Part shown: piece after piece, positions 7,531 through 15,747 of the stretch
How the letters are laid out: every line of letters starts with the position of its first letter
How positions within the stretch are numbered: position 1 is the stretch's first letter
Assembly (NCBI GenBank): GCA_035634055.1
Contig: DASQDR010000173.1
Coordinates: forward strand, 1-25,318
Length of the DNA stretch: 25,318 nt
Source of the DNA: JAICTV01 sp035634055
GTDB lineage: Bacteria > Planctomycetota > Phycisphaerae > Tepidisphaerales > Tepidisphaeraceae
Direction: 5' to 3'
Notes under the pieces: generated by a model
Seen by the model: the letters and a program-made list of their open reading frames with translations, nothing else
Databases searched by the model: none
Told to the model about the DNA's origin: nothing
Position numbers and translations under genes: made by a program

Positions 7531-9747
7531 TTACTCGCCGGCGTTCTGGTAGGCGTAGTAGGTCTTGATGTTGCGGTTGTAGTACCCGCCCGCCTGGGCG
7601 CGGACGGCGTTGAGGACCACGCCGAGGTGTTCCGCCTTGGTCTTGCGGAGGTCGTCGCGGAGGCGCTGCAACAGGCCGCGGCTGTTGCTGCGGGCGCGGA
7701 CCACGGTGACCACGCCGTCCACGCGCGGCGCCAGGGCGACCGACTCCGAGACGAACAGGAACGGGCCGGAGTCGAAGATCACGTGGTCGTACTCTTCCAG
7801 CGCCCGCTCGATCACGTCGATCAGGAGTTGGCTCTCCAGCAGTTCCGTCGCGTTGCTGGGGCGCGGGCCGGACGGCAGGATGTCGAGGTTCGGCACCTGC
7901 GTCTGGCAGACGGCCGACGCGAACTGGTCGATGCTGTTGAGCACCGCGCTGAAGCCGGCGTCGTTGGGCAGCCCGAAGATCTTGTGCAGCTCCGGGCGGC
8001 GGAAGTTGGCGTCGACCAGCAGGATGCGGCGGCCGTTGAGCGCTAAGCCGGCGGCGAGGTTGCACGCCACGGTGCTCTTGCCGTCGCCGGGGCTCGGGCT
8101 GGTCACCATCAGGCTGCGCGTCGAATCGAGCGACGCAGCGTGCTGGAGGCGCGAGCGGACCTGGCGGAACTGCTCGGCGAGCATCGAGTGCGGCGCCTGG
8201 AAGATCACCGTCGGCAGCGGGGCGCCGGCGGCCTGTGGGTCGTCATCCTCGTGCGGGATGATGCCGAGCAGGTTGAGCTGGCCGACGCGGGCGATGTCGC
8301 GCGGGCTGCGGACGGAGGTGTCCAGCAGCTCGCGGAGGAACGCGATGCCAAGGCTCAACAGCAGGCCCAGCGCCACGCAGCCGGAGACCACGTAGAGCAG
8401 CTTGGGGAAGCTGGGCGTGTCCGGCGTCTCGGGGTGGGTGGCCCACTGGATGGTGCTGATGTCGGCGTTGCCCATCTGGCTGATCTGCTCGAGCTGGTCG
8501 TTGACCTGCTTGAGCAGCTCGCGGGTGGTCAGCTCATCGTCCTTAATGGTCAGGTACTGGTTCATCGCGTTGGTCAGCGAGCCCAGGTCCTGCTTGGCGT
8601 TGTCGACGCGCTCCTGGATGGCCTTGAGCTGGCCCTCGGTGGCGTCTCTCATCTGGCGGAGCTTCTCGACCATGCCGGCGTTGGCGCGGGCGCGGACGGC
8701 GGCCTGGGCGTCCTCCAGCTTGCGCTGGATGTCGTCGCGCATCCGCTGGAGGTTCAGGCGCTGGCGGTGCTGCGGGCCGAGGTCGCTGATGGCGCCGAGC
8801 TGGTAGTCGAGGTTGTTCACCTGGGCCCGCAGCGACTGCACCTCGTTGTCGCGGGCGATCTCTTCCTGCGCGCCCGGGAGGTCCTGCCCGTCATTGAGCT
8901 GGTCCACCGCGGACTTGTAAGCCGTGCCGGCGTCGTCGCGGTTGCGCTGGATCTCGAACTGGTTCTTGAGCAGGTCCTGGAGCTCGACTTCCTTCGCGCT
9001 GAGCCGGCCGGGCGTACCCATGCCATCAACGCTGAGCTGGACCGCCTTCTCGCGCAGGTCCCGGCCGAGCTCGTCGCGGCGGAACTGGTACCTCTGCTTG
9101 AGGTTGTTCAGCATCACGCTGCGCTCGAGCTGCTTGTTCTGGTTGATCTTCTTCTGGTTCTCCAGGTGCGTGTTGACGATCTCCTCGACGATCACCTTGC
9201 AGTCGCGCGGGTTGGAGTAGCTCATCCGCACGGAGATCAGCTTCGACTCGGGGATCACGTCCACGTCGAAGCGACGCTTGAGGTTGTCCTTGGCGCGGAT
9301 CGGGTCGAGATCGAACGACTGGAACCAGGTCGTCTTGCGAACCTCGGAGTTGTCGTTCTGAAGCACCTGCACGAACAGCGCTTCGTTCTGGAGCAGATTG
9401 GCCTGCGTCTTCTGGTCGACCGCCAGGCTCTGGATGTCCATGGTGACCGGCGTGTTGCGGTCGAGCAGGCTGAAGTTGAAGGGTGGGGTGACCTGGCAGA
9501 ACCCGACGGCGGTGTAGCTGGAATGGTACCGCGAGAGGTACTTGTTGAGCCCGACGCCGAGCCCCGCGGAAACCACCAGCGAGATCAGGATGACCCAGAG
9601 GTTCGACCGGATAACGCGCCAGACGTCGCCGCCGGTCATCTGGAACGAGGGCTGTTGCTGGCCCCCGCCTGGGGTCGGCAGCGCCAGCGGCGCCTGCCCG
9701 ACGGGACGGGGCAGGCGCATCGGGGTGGTGGTCGGCAGCGTCGTCAT
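7531..9747 (-). CDS. Wzc-type polysaccharide chain-length determinant and tyrosine autokinase
   Basis: A 738-residue inner-membrane protein. The Wzz domain starts near residue 40, with a first membrane helix at about 50-68. A long periplasmic coiled coil with many Glu/Gln/Arg heptads follows, then a second helix at about 450-470, then a cytosolic BY-kinase domain. Its Walker A is SPSPGDGKS with K557, Walker A' is ILLVDANFR (D579, N581) and Walker B is VIFDSGP (D659). The tail is tyrosine-rich (GGYYNRNIKTYYAYQ), the usual autophosphorylation site. Such proteins set polymer length and control export through the Wza-type channel. In A', the second Asp of the D-x-D consensus is Asn. An AGGAG lies about 10 nt before ATG 9747. 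It is last in the block. Confidence 0.9.
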   Translation of the reverse strand: MTTLPTTTPMRLPRPVGQAPLALPTPGGGQQQPSFQMTGGDVWRVIRSNLWVILISLVVSAGLGVGLNKYLSRYHSSYTAVGFCQVTPPFNFSLLDRNTPVTMDIQSLAVDQKTQANLLQNEALFVQVLQNDNSEVRKTTWFQSFDLDPIRAKDNLKRRFDVDVIPESKLISVRMSYSNPRDCKVIVEEIVNTHLENQKKINQNKQLERSVMLNNLKQRYQFRRDELGRDLREKAVQLSVDGMGTPGRLSAKEVELQDLLKNQFEIQRNRDDAGTAYKSAVDQLNDGQDLPGAQEEIARDNEVQSLRAQVNNLDYQLGAISDLGPQHRQRLNLQRMRDDIQRKLEDAQAAVRARANAGMVEKLRQMRDATEGQLKAIQERVDNAKQDLGSLTNAMNQYLTIKDDELTTRELLKQVNDQLEQISQMGNADISTIQWATHPETPDTPSFPKLLYVVSGCVALGLLLSLGIAFLRELLDTSVRSPRDIARVGQLNLLGIIPHEDDDPQAAGAPLPTVIFQAPHSMLAEQFRQVRSRLQHAASLDSTRSLMVTSPSPGDGKSTVACNLAAGLALNGRRILLVDANFRRPELHKIFGLPNDAGFSAVLNSIDQFASAVCQTQVPNLDILPSGPRPSNATELLESQLLIDVIERALEEYDHVIFDSGPFLFVSESVALAPRVDGVVTVVRARSNSRGLLQRLRDDLRKTKAEHLGVVLNAVRAQAGGYYNRNIKTYYAYQNAGE

Positions 9748-9766
9748 GAGGTGGTTGCTCCTGGCA

Positions 9767-9799
9767 CAGGCCGGCGGGCGGGATCGCCCGCCGGAGCCT
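9767..9799 (-). promoter_or_regulatory. Strong hairpin in the leader of the Wzc-like gene
   Basis: A perfect 10-bp stem (9771-9780 with 9785-9794, loop GGAT) can be extended outward by CAGG/CCTG with a mismatch. It ends about 20 nt before the ATG and just upstream of the AGGAG ribosome site. No U-run follows on the minus strand, so it is more likely an mRNA-stabilising, processing or translation-modulating structure than a terminator. Confidence 0.55.
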
Positions 9800-9884
9800 G
9801 ATTATGCGCGGAAACGGCCAAAGTTGCTGTGGGGCGGGGACTCGCGTCCGATAATGACTTCCCTGCCATCCGTACGGCAGGAAC

Positions 9885-12800
9885 TCAAGGGACGTTCGTG
9901 CCGGTTGGCGCGTTTACGGCGGTGGATTTCTTCTGCTGCTGCATCAGGCTCGCTCGCCCCATGGCCGCCTCGATCTTGCCGCGCAGCGTCTCGTCCAGCG
10001 GCGTCTTGTCCTGCTCGTAGCGCTTGACCAGGTCCATCGCCATCTCCAGCTCCTGCACCGCCTGGTCGGCGAACCCTTTGCGGAGGTAAGCCTCGGCCAG
10101 GTGGTAGTGGGCGTCGGGGATGGCCTTCATGTCGTTGGCGGTGCGGAGGATCTCGATCCCCTCGTCCACCCGGTTGCACAGCGTCAGCAGCCACCCGTAA
10201 GTATCGTAGACCGCGACATCCTTGCGGCCCGAGCGCATCATCAGGTCGTAGGCGTGCTTGGCGTAGGGCAGCCCGTCCTGCGGGCGCGGGGGCTGAACGC
10301 TCTCGGCGAGCAGGCACGCCATGTTGTTCAGCGAGACCATGTCGTCCGGCGAGAGCTTGAGCAGCTTCTCATAGCAGTTGGCCGCCTTGTTCGGCTGCTT
10401 GGTCATCAGGTAGAGCATGCCGCCAAAGCGCAGCGCCCGCTCGCGGTCCGCCTGCGCCAACTGTTCGTCGCGCGCCAGCACCTGCTCGACGGTCCGGATC
10501 GCCGATTCGTTGTCTCCCTTGGTCTGCTGGAGCATGGCGATCATGATCTTCCAGCGGTCCTCGCGCTCGGCGCGGGCCTGGATGCGGCCGATCACCTCGT
10601 CGGGGCCGATCACGTCGCCCATCACGCGCACCACCTCGTCGGAGGCGCTGTCGTCGCGGGCGCTGTTGGCGGCGGCGAGTGCGGCGTCAAAGTCCTTGAT
10701 CGAGTCGTCCTTGCGACCGAGGTAGCGGTTCGCCACCGCGCGGGCCTGGTACGCCCACCACGCGCTGGGGTCCTTCGCGACCAGCTTGTCCACCTCCTGG
10801 CTGACCTGCTGGTACTGCTTGGCCTTGACCAGCAGGTTGAGGTAGTTGCGGGCGATCTCCTTGTTGTCCGGGTTGAGGGCGGCGGCGTCGCGGATGGCGT
10901 CCATCGCCTTCTTCGGCTCGTTGCGCGCGGACCACATGTTGGCCTTGCGCTGGAGCAGGTCGGCCTTGGGGGTGTAGCCGGGCATCTTCTCGGCGTCGCC
11001 GATCACGCGCTCGGAGTCGACCCAGCGCGGCGGCTGGAGCGACGCGTAGGCGTCGAGCAGCCCGATGCGGACGCGGTAGTTGCCCGGCTGCTGGGCCAGC
11101 GCCTCTTCCAGCTCGCGAATGCCGGCGTCGGCGTTCCCCTTGCGGCGCATGCACTCCGCCAGCGCGAAGCGCGCCTCGATGCCCTGCGTGGGGCTGTCCT
11201 TGGCGAGCTGGAACTCGCGGATCGCCGCGTCCAGGTCCGGCTTGGGCTGCGCGGTCTTCAGCTTGCCGACGAAGAAGTGCGTTGTCGGGTTCTTCGGCTC
11301 GATCTCCAGCGCGCGCTTGAGGCGCTGCTCGGCCTCGGCGAACTTCCCGCGGTTGAGGTCCACGCCCGCCGCCAGGTGGATCAGCTCCAGGTTGCCCGGC
11401 GACTTCTCCAGCGCCTTGGCGATGGCGGCGGCGGCCTCGTCCTCCTTGCCCGTGGCGAGCATGACGTCGACGCGCCGGCGGGCGACGCGCGGATCGTCGC
11501 CGTTGCTCGAAAGCGCCGCCAGCGCCTCGTCAGTCTTGTTCTGGCTCAACAGCAGGTTCGCCAGGCGGATCTGCACCTCGGCGTTCTTCGGGTCCTTGGC
11601 CAGGATGGCGTTGTAGGTGGCCTGGGCGTCGGCGGGACGGCGGGCGACGCCGTAGTACTCCGCCAGCAGCAACTGCGGCTCGGTCTTGCCCTTCCACGCG
11701 TCGCGCTGCGCCAACTGCTTCAGTTGCGCCTCGCTGTCGCCCAGCTCGCCGCTGCGCGCGCAGGCCTCGGCGTAGTAGGCGTAGAAGGCGATCTCGTCGG
11801 GCCACTTCGCCAGCCCGTCCCGGAACGTCTGCTTCGCCCGGGCGAACATCGGCGCGGCCTGGGTCTGCTTGTCCGGCTTGGCGGCGTACGAGCGCGCCGT
11901 CGCCAGGTACGCCTGCCCCAGCGACATCACGTTGCCCGCCTTGCTCGGGTCCTTCTTCACCAGCTCCTCGCGCGGCGCGACCGCCTTCTCGGGGTCGCCG
12001 AAGTTCATCTCGTGCTGGATCTCCATCTCCGCGAAGTGCGGGTTGCTCGGCGCGACCTTGCGCGCCTGGGCGATGTACTGCTTGGCGTTGGCCGGGCGGT
12101 TCATCGCGTAGTAGCAGTTGATGATGCCGGCGAAGACGTCGGGGTTGTCGCTCTGCTTCTCCAGGGCGGTGAGGTACTTGCTCAGCGCTTCCTCGTTCTG
12201 GCCGGTCGCCTGGAGCGCCTGCGCCAGCGCGAGCCAGCTTTGCCCGAACTCGCCCATGCGCTGGGTGAGGGTGCGGGCGTAGTCCATCGCTGACTGATAA
12301 TTCCCGCGCGACATCGCAAGCCGGTAGCGGAACAGCAGCCCGCCCGACTCGTCCTGGTTCGCCGCCGTCAGCGCCTCGAGCAGGGCCTCGGCCTTGTCGT
12401 ACTGCTGGAGCACCAGGTACTGGTTGAAGAGGATGGCGGTGATGTCGGTGTCGCCGGGCTTGAGCCGCTGCGCCTCCAGCAGTTCCTTCAGCGCCTCGTC
12501 GTTCCTGTTCATGCGGCGGAAGATGCCGGCGCGGGTGACGGCCTTGGCGACCGGGTCCGGGTTGGTCTCGCTCTCCTTCAGCGCCACCTGGAGCAGCGCG
12601 TCGGGGGTCATGTCCTTGACCTGCTCGCGCAGGACGCGGAAGCGGTCGTCGCCGGCATTGGCGGCGGCGGCCAGCTCGACCACCTGTCGCGCCTTGTCCG
12701 GCTCGCCCAACTGGCGGTAAACGCGCACGCCCATCCGCGCCAGGTCATAGTCCCCGGGGAAGGTGGCGAGCGCCTTGTCCAGCACGCGGACCGCGTCGTC

Positions 12801-14600
12801 CGGCTGGTCGATCACCATGGCGGCGGCGATCTTGTCGAGCAACTGGGGCTTGGTCTCCTCCGGCAGCCTGGCGAAGTTCGCCTTCGCCACTGCCTTCTGC
12901 TGCTCGGCGTCCTTCGCGTCCTTGGGCGCAGCGCGCCCGCCGCTGGCTTGCAGCGCCAGCTTGATCACGTCGGCGTCGTTGGGGCGAAGCTGCTGCAGGT
13001 GCTGGATGTGCGGCCGCGCCTCCTCCATCGCCCCTTCGCGCACCAGCAACTGGCTCAGCAGCATGCGGGCGGGGTGGTACTGCGGGAAGCGGTTTACCAG
13101 CTCGTTCAGCAGCGACTTGGCGCGGCCGGTCTGCTGGGTGTCGATGTACGCCTTGGCCAGCAGGTCGATGACCTCCCAGCGGTCGATGCGGTCGCTCTGG
13201 AACTCCTGGCCGCTGTTCTTCTCCGCGATGGCTCGGGCGCGCTCCAGGACCTGGATCGCCTTGAAGTTCTCGCCCTGGAGCCGCAGCAGCTTGCCGCGCA
13301 GCCGCAGCGGGCGGGCGCTATCGACCTCCTTGGCTTCGATCTTCGCCAGGGCGTCCTGGATCCTGGGGAGCAGTTGGTCCCGGTCAGGCTTGCTGGCGCC
13401 GGCGAACTTGTCCAGCCGCAGGTTGGTCCCGACGACCAGCGTGCGGACCTGGAGCTCGCGGACCATGTACGCCTTGGGGCCGGTGAAGCGGGAGGGGGCG
13501 AACGGACGGTCGAGGATCTCGATCGCCTCATCGCGCTTCTCGGCGTTGCCGGCGAGCTGCTCGGCCAGCGCCAGGCGGACCTGCTGGTCGTCCTCGCGCT
13601 TGGCCAGCAACTCGCGGAGGATCTTCTCCGCCTCCGGCTTATCGGCAGCGGCGCGGGCGGCGGAGAGGTGGATCTGAACGTAGAGCGGGTCCTCCACCGT
13701 GCACGTCTCGCGCGCCTTGGCGTAGTAGCCCTGCTTTTTCTTGCGGACCTCCAGCATGCGCTCCTGCCCGGTCGGCGAGCGGTCGAAGGCGTAGAGCATC
13801 TCCTGCGCCTGCGCCACCTGCGCGGCCGAGAAGTACATCGCCGGGCTGGGGGCACGCTTGACGGCGTCGTCAATGGTCTTGACCGCCTCGGCCACCAGCT
13901 TGTCGGCGTCGGCGCCGCGCTCGCGCTGCCGCTCGCCCTCGGCGAGCTTCAGCTTCGCCTGCGCGGTGAACATCGGCAGGTCCGGGTTCTCCGGGTACTT
14001 CTCCATCAGCTTCTCGAGCTGAGTGACGATCTGCTTGATCTGCTCGCGGTCCTTCTCCACCCCGGCCAGCCACGGGCGGATGCGCGACGTGGTCATGGCG
14101 ACCTCGGCGGCAGCGTTCTTCGGATCGGCGGCGAAGAGGGCGGTGGCCTTCTTGTTCAGCTCCTCGAACGTTTCCGGGCGCGACGGGTCGAGGTTGGCCA
14201 CCTCCGACCAGAACGACATCATCCGGTCCAGCGCCGGCTTGTTCTGCGGGTCGACCAGCAGCGCCTGGTCCCAGGCGCGGCGGGCGCGGGTCATGAACTC
14301 GACGTCGGTCGGGCTGAGCTGGTTGAGCGCGTCACCGTAAGCCACCCACATGCTGGGGTTCTTGTTGTCCAGCGAGACCGCGCGCCCGAGGGCGTTGACC
14401 GCGTCGGTGTAGCGGCGGTTCTTCTCCTCCTGCGACATCTGCGGCGCGGCCGCCTCCGCCATGGCCGCCTGCCCCGCGGCCACGTACTTCTCGGGCGACT
14501 CGGTGATAAAGAACTTGTTGACGATCAGCGCCGCCACGCCCAGCCCCACCACGACGGAGGTGAAGATGGTCAGGAACTTGGTGTTTACTCGACGAGCCAT
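9885..14600 (-). CDS. Giant membrane-anchored TPR-repeat protein of the exosortase/EPS block
   Basis: A 1571-residue protein with an N-terminal signal-anchor helix at about 9-28 (LTIFTSVVVGLGVAALIV) and no lipobox cysteine. Nearly all the rest is helix-turn-helix repeats with the tetratricopeptide spacing of W/L/G/Y/A/F/A/P residues. Examples are AVNALGRAVSLDNKNPSMWV near the N-terminus, AKLKLAEGERQRERGADADK in the first third, and DTYGWLLTLCNRVDEGIEIL near the C-terminus. Position and architecture match the large TPR (PrsT-like) protein found with exosortase loci, which is thought to act in the periplasm as an assembly scaffold. Those known proteins are usually shorter lipoproteins, so this one is a longer, helix-anchored version. 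The start is ATG 14600, with a weak GAGAAA upstream. It lies 137 bp before the Wzc-like gene and 199 bp after the EpsI gene. Confidence 0.9.
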   Translation of the reverse strand: MARRVNTKFLTIFTSVVVGLGVAALIVNKFFITESPEKYVAAGQAAMAEAAAPQMSQEEKNRRYTDAVNALGRAVSLDNKNPSMWVAYGDALNQLSPTDVEFMTRARRAWDQALLVDPQNKPALDRMMSFWSEVANLDPSRPETFEELNKKATALFAADPKNAAAEVAMTTSRIRPWLAGVEKDREQIKQIVTQLEKLMEKYPENPDLPMFTAQAKLKLAEGERQRERGADADKLVAEAVKTIDDAVKRAPSPAMYFSAAQVAQAQEMLYAFDRSPTGQERMLEVRKKKQGYYAKARETCTVEDPLYVQIHLSAARAAADKPEAEKILRELLAKREDDQQVRLALAEQLAGNAEKRDEAIEILDRPFAPSRFTGPKAYMVRELQVRTLVVGTNLRLDKFAGASKPDRDQLLPRIQDALAKIEAKEVDSARPLRLRGKLLRLQGENFKAIQVLERARAIAEKNSGQEFQSDRIDRWEVIDLLAKAYIDTQQTGRAKSLLNELVNRFPQYHPARMLLSQLLVREGAMEEARPHIQHLQQLRPNDADVIKLALQASGGRAAPKDAKDAEQQKAVAKANFARLPEETKPQLLDKIAAAMVIDQPDDAVRVLDKALATFPGDYDLARMGVRVYRQLGEPDKARQVVELAAAANAGDDRFRVLREQVKDMTPDALLQVALKESETNPDPVAKAVTRAGIFRRMNRNDEALKELLEAQRLKPGDTDITAILFNQYLVLQQYDKAEALLEALTAANQDESGGLLFRYRLAMSRGNYQSAMDYARTLTQRMGEFGQSWLALAQALQATGQNEEALSKYLTALEKQSDNPDVFAGIINCYYAMNRPANAKQYIAQARKVAPSNPHFAEMEIQHEMNFGDPEKAVAPREELVKKDPSKAGNVMSLGQAYLATARSYAAKPDKQTQAAPMFARAKQTFRDGLAKWPDEIAFYAYYAEACARSGELGDSEAQLKQLAQRDAWKGKTEPQLLLAEYYGVARRPADAQATYNAILAKDPKNAEVQIRLANLLLSQNKTDEALAALSSNGDDPRVARRRVDVMLATGKEDEAAAAIAKALEKSPGNLELIHLAAGVDLNRGKFAEAEQRLKRALEIEPKNPTTHFFVGKLKTAQPKPDLDAAIREFQLAKDSPTQGIEARFALAECMRRKGNADAGIRELEEALAQQPGNYRVRIGLLDAYASLQPPRWVDSERVIGDAEKMPGYTPKADLLQRKANMWSARNEPKKAMDAIRDAAALNPDNKEIARNYLNLLVKAKQYQQVSQEVDKLVAKDPSAWWAYQARAVANRYLGRKDDSIKDFDAALAAANSARDDSASDEVVRVMGDVIGPDEVIGRIQARAEREDRWKIMIAMLQQTKGDNESAIRTVEQVLARDEQLAQADRERALRFGGMLYLMTKQPNKAANCYEKLLKLSPDDMVSLNNMACLLAESVQPPRPQDGLPYAKHAYDLMMRSGRKDVAVYDTYGWLLTLCNRVDEGIEILRTANDMKAIPDAHYHLAEAYLRKGFADQAVQELEMAMDLVKRYEQDKTPLDETLRGKIEAAMGRASLMQQQKKSTAVNAPTGTNVP

Positions 14601-14641
14601 GATGAGGTTTCTCGATTGCGGGAACGGGTCGTGCGGCGGCG

Positions 14642-14782
14642 AATTACCAAATGTCGAAGCACGAAACTCTAAACAAACTCAAACGACAGAAGAACAAGAC
14701 GAATGCATTTGTCCGGCTAAAGTCGCTTCTTCCTTCGTCATTTCCGCTTGTTTCGAAATTCGTGCCTTCTTCGTTCGTGATT
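14642..14782. repeat. AT-rich imperfect inverted repeat between the EpsI and TPR genes
   Basis: The left arm (14642-14706) contains TCGAAGCACGAAACTCTAA, AAACTCAAACGACAGAAG and GACGAATG. The right arm (14732-14782) contains the degenerate complement, including TTCGTCATTT, TTGTTTCGAAATTCGTGC and TTCTTCGTTCGTGA. Base composition drops sharply compared with the flanking genes. The style (CGAA/TTCG-rich words, TTCGTCATT) matches the hairpin at 91-260, so the two look like members of one dispersed intergenic repeat family. It lies inside the EPS block and could weaken read-through or set relative expression. A 10-nt tandem duplication (AGCGGGCGGC) sits beside it at the EpsI stop codon. Confidence 0.65.
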
Positions 14783-14799
14783 CCCGCGTCAGCGGGCGG

Positions 14800-15747
14800 C
14801 TAGCGGGCGGCGACTGCCGTGCGGCCGGACTCGCGCTCCCAGTCCGGCATGCACCGTTGGATCTCGGGCATCGCGCCGGTCAGGAAGTCGGTCATCACGC
14901 GGGCCGACTCCTTCTCGTCTGCGATCGTGGTCATCGTCTCGATCTTGGCGTAGTACGCCTTCTTCTCCCACAGGTACGCCAGCTTCTGGCGAACGCCCAG
15001 CGGCGAGGAATCGAAGCCGCCGTTGACGTGGAAGAAGTACGAGATGCTGCGCGGGACGTTCGACGTCCCGGTCTGGTCCTCGAAGTTGATGTAGCGCAGC
15101 TCGACGTTGTCGCCGTCGGTCTTGACCCGGGCCGGCAGGTCGCGGGCGATGGGCCACTTGACCGTATCGTAGGTCTTGGGCTCGTAGCCGTCGGCGGTGA
15201 CGCAGCGGTCGGGCACGTGGGCGACGGTGTCGACCATGCCGGTGTAGTACGTGACCGACAGGCTCACCACCGCGCTGGGAAACTTCTGGCGGATCTCGCC
15301 GAGCAGCTTGCGCCGCTCGTCCACCGACTTGTCGCGGAAGCGGTCGCCGACGCCCGCGCCGGCGATCTTCTCGTCGACGTAGTCGCGGAAGATGTACTTG
15401 TCGGTCCCCAGCACGTCCTGAAGCTCCTTGTCCAGCGGCTGGTCCTGCGACACCTGCACCCAGGTGCCGAAGCGGTCGGTGATGACCGGCAACTCGCGCG
15501 CCAGCGGCACCGCTTCCTTCTTGAAGTGCAGCTTCATCGAGCTGACGGCGACGTTGAGGCCGACGGCGGCGACCAGCAGCACGGCCGCGACGATCACGAA
15601 CGCCGGCTGCCGCACCACGTTGCCGAACGCGCGGGCGAAGCTGCCGCCGCCCTCGCTGCCGGCAGCGGCGCCCTCACGCGCGCGGGCTCCCGGGGAGGTG
15701 TCGTCGGCGCCGTTGGGTCCGCGGTAATCGATCGGTTGGTTGCTCAC
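14800..15747 (-). CDS. Exosortase-associated EpsI-family protein
   Basis: A 315-residue protein with a disordered Gly/Ala-rich N-terminus, one membrane helix at about 49-68, and an extracytoplasmic EpsI domain. Family marks are FGTWVQVSQDQPLD, the DVLGTDKYIFRDYVDEK segment, and the cysteine-bearing HVPDRCVTADGYEP. EpsI proteins accompany exosortases and are sometimes fused to them; their exact role in polymer assembly is not settled. The start is GTG 15747, shown by an ideal AGGAGG 7 nt upstream. The open frame extends further but is unsupported there. GTG overlaps the exosortase TGA by 4 nt (GTGA), so the two are translationally coupled. Confidence 0.88.
   Translation of the reverse strand: MSNQPIDYRGPNGADDTSPGARAREGAAAGSEGGGSFARAFGNVVRQPAFVIVAAVLLVAAVGLNVAVSSMKLHFKKEAVPLARELPVITDRFGTWVQVSQDQPLDKELQDVLGTDKYIFRDYVDEKIAGAGVGDRFRDKSVDERRKLLGEIRQKFPSAVVSLSVTYYTGMVDTVAHVPDRCVTADGYEPKTYDTVKWPIARDLPARVKTDGDNVELRYINFEDQTGTSNVPRSISYFFHVNGGFDSSPLGVRQKLAYLWEKKAYYAKIETMTTIADEKESARVMTDFLTGAMPEIQRCMPDWERESGRTAVAAR

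Noticed and set aside
10101..12293. Long plus-strand open frame (about 730 codons) opposite the TPR gene, and similar long frames opposite the Wzc-like gene (8140-9801) and dnaK (23317-25152).
   Set aside because: They are antisense frames created by GC-rich codon bias. Their translations are Leu/Val/Arg/Asp-biased with no motif, while the opposite strand has clear families.
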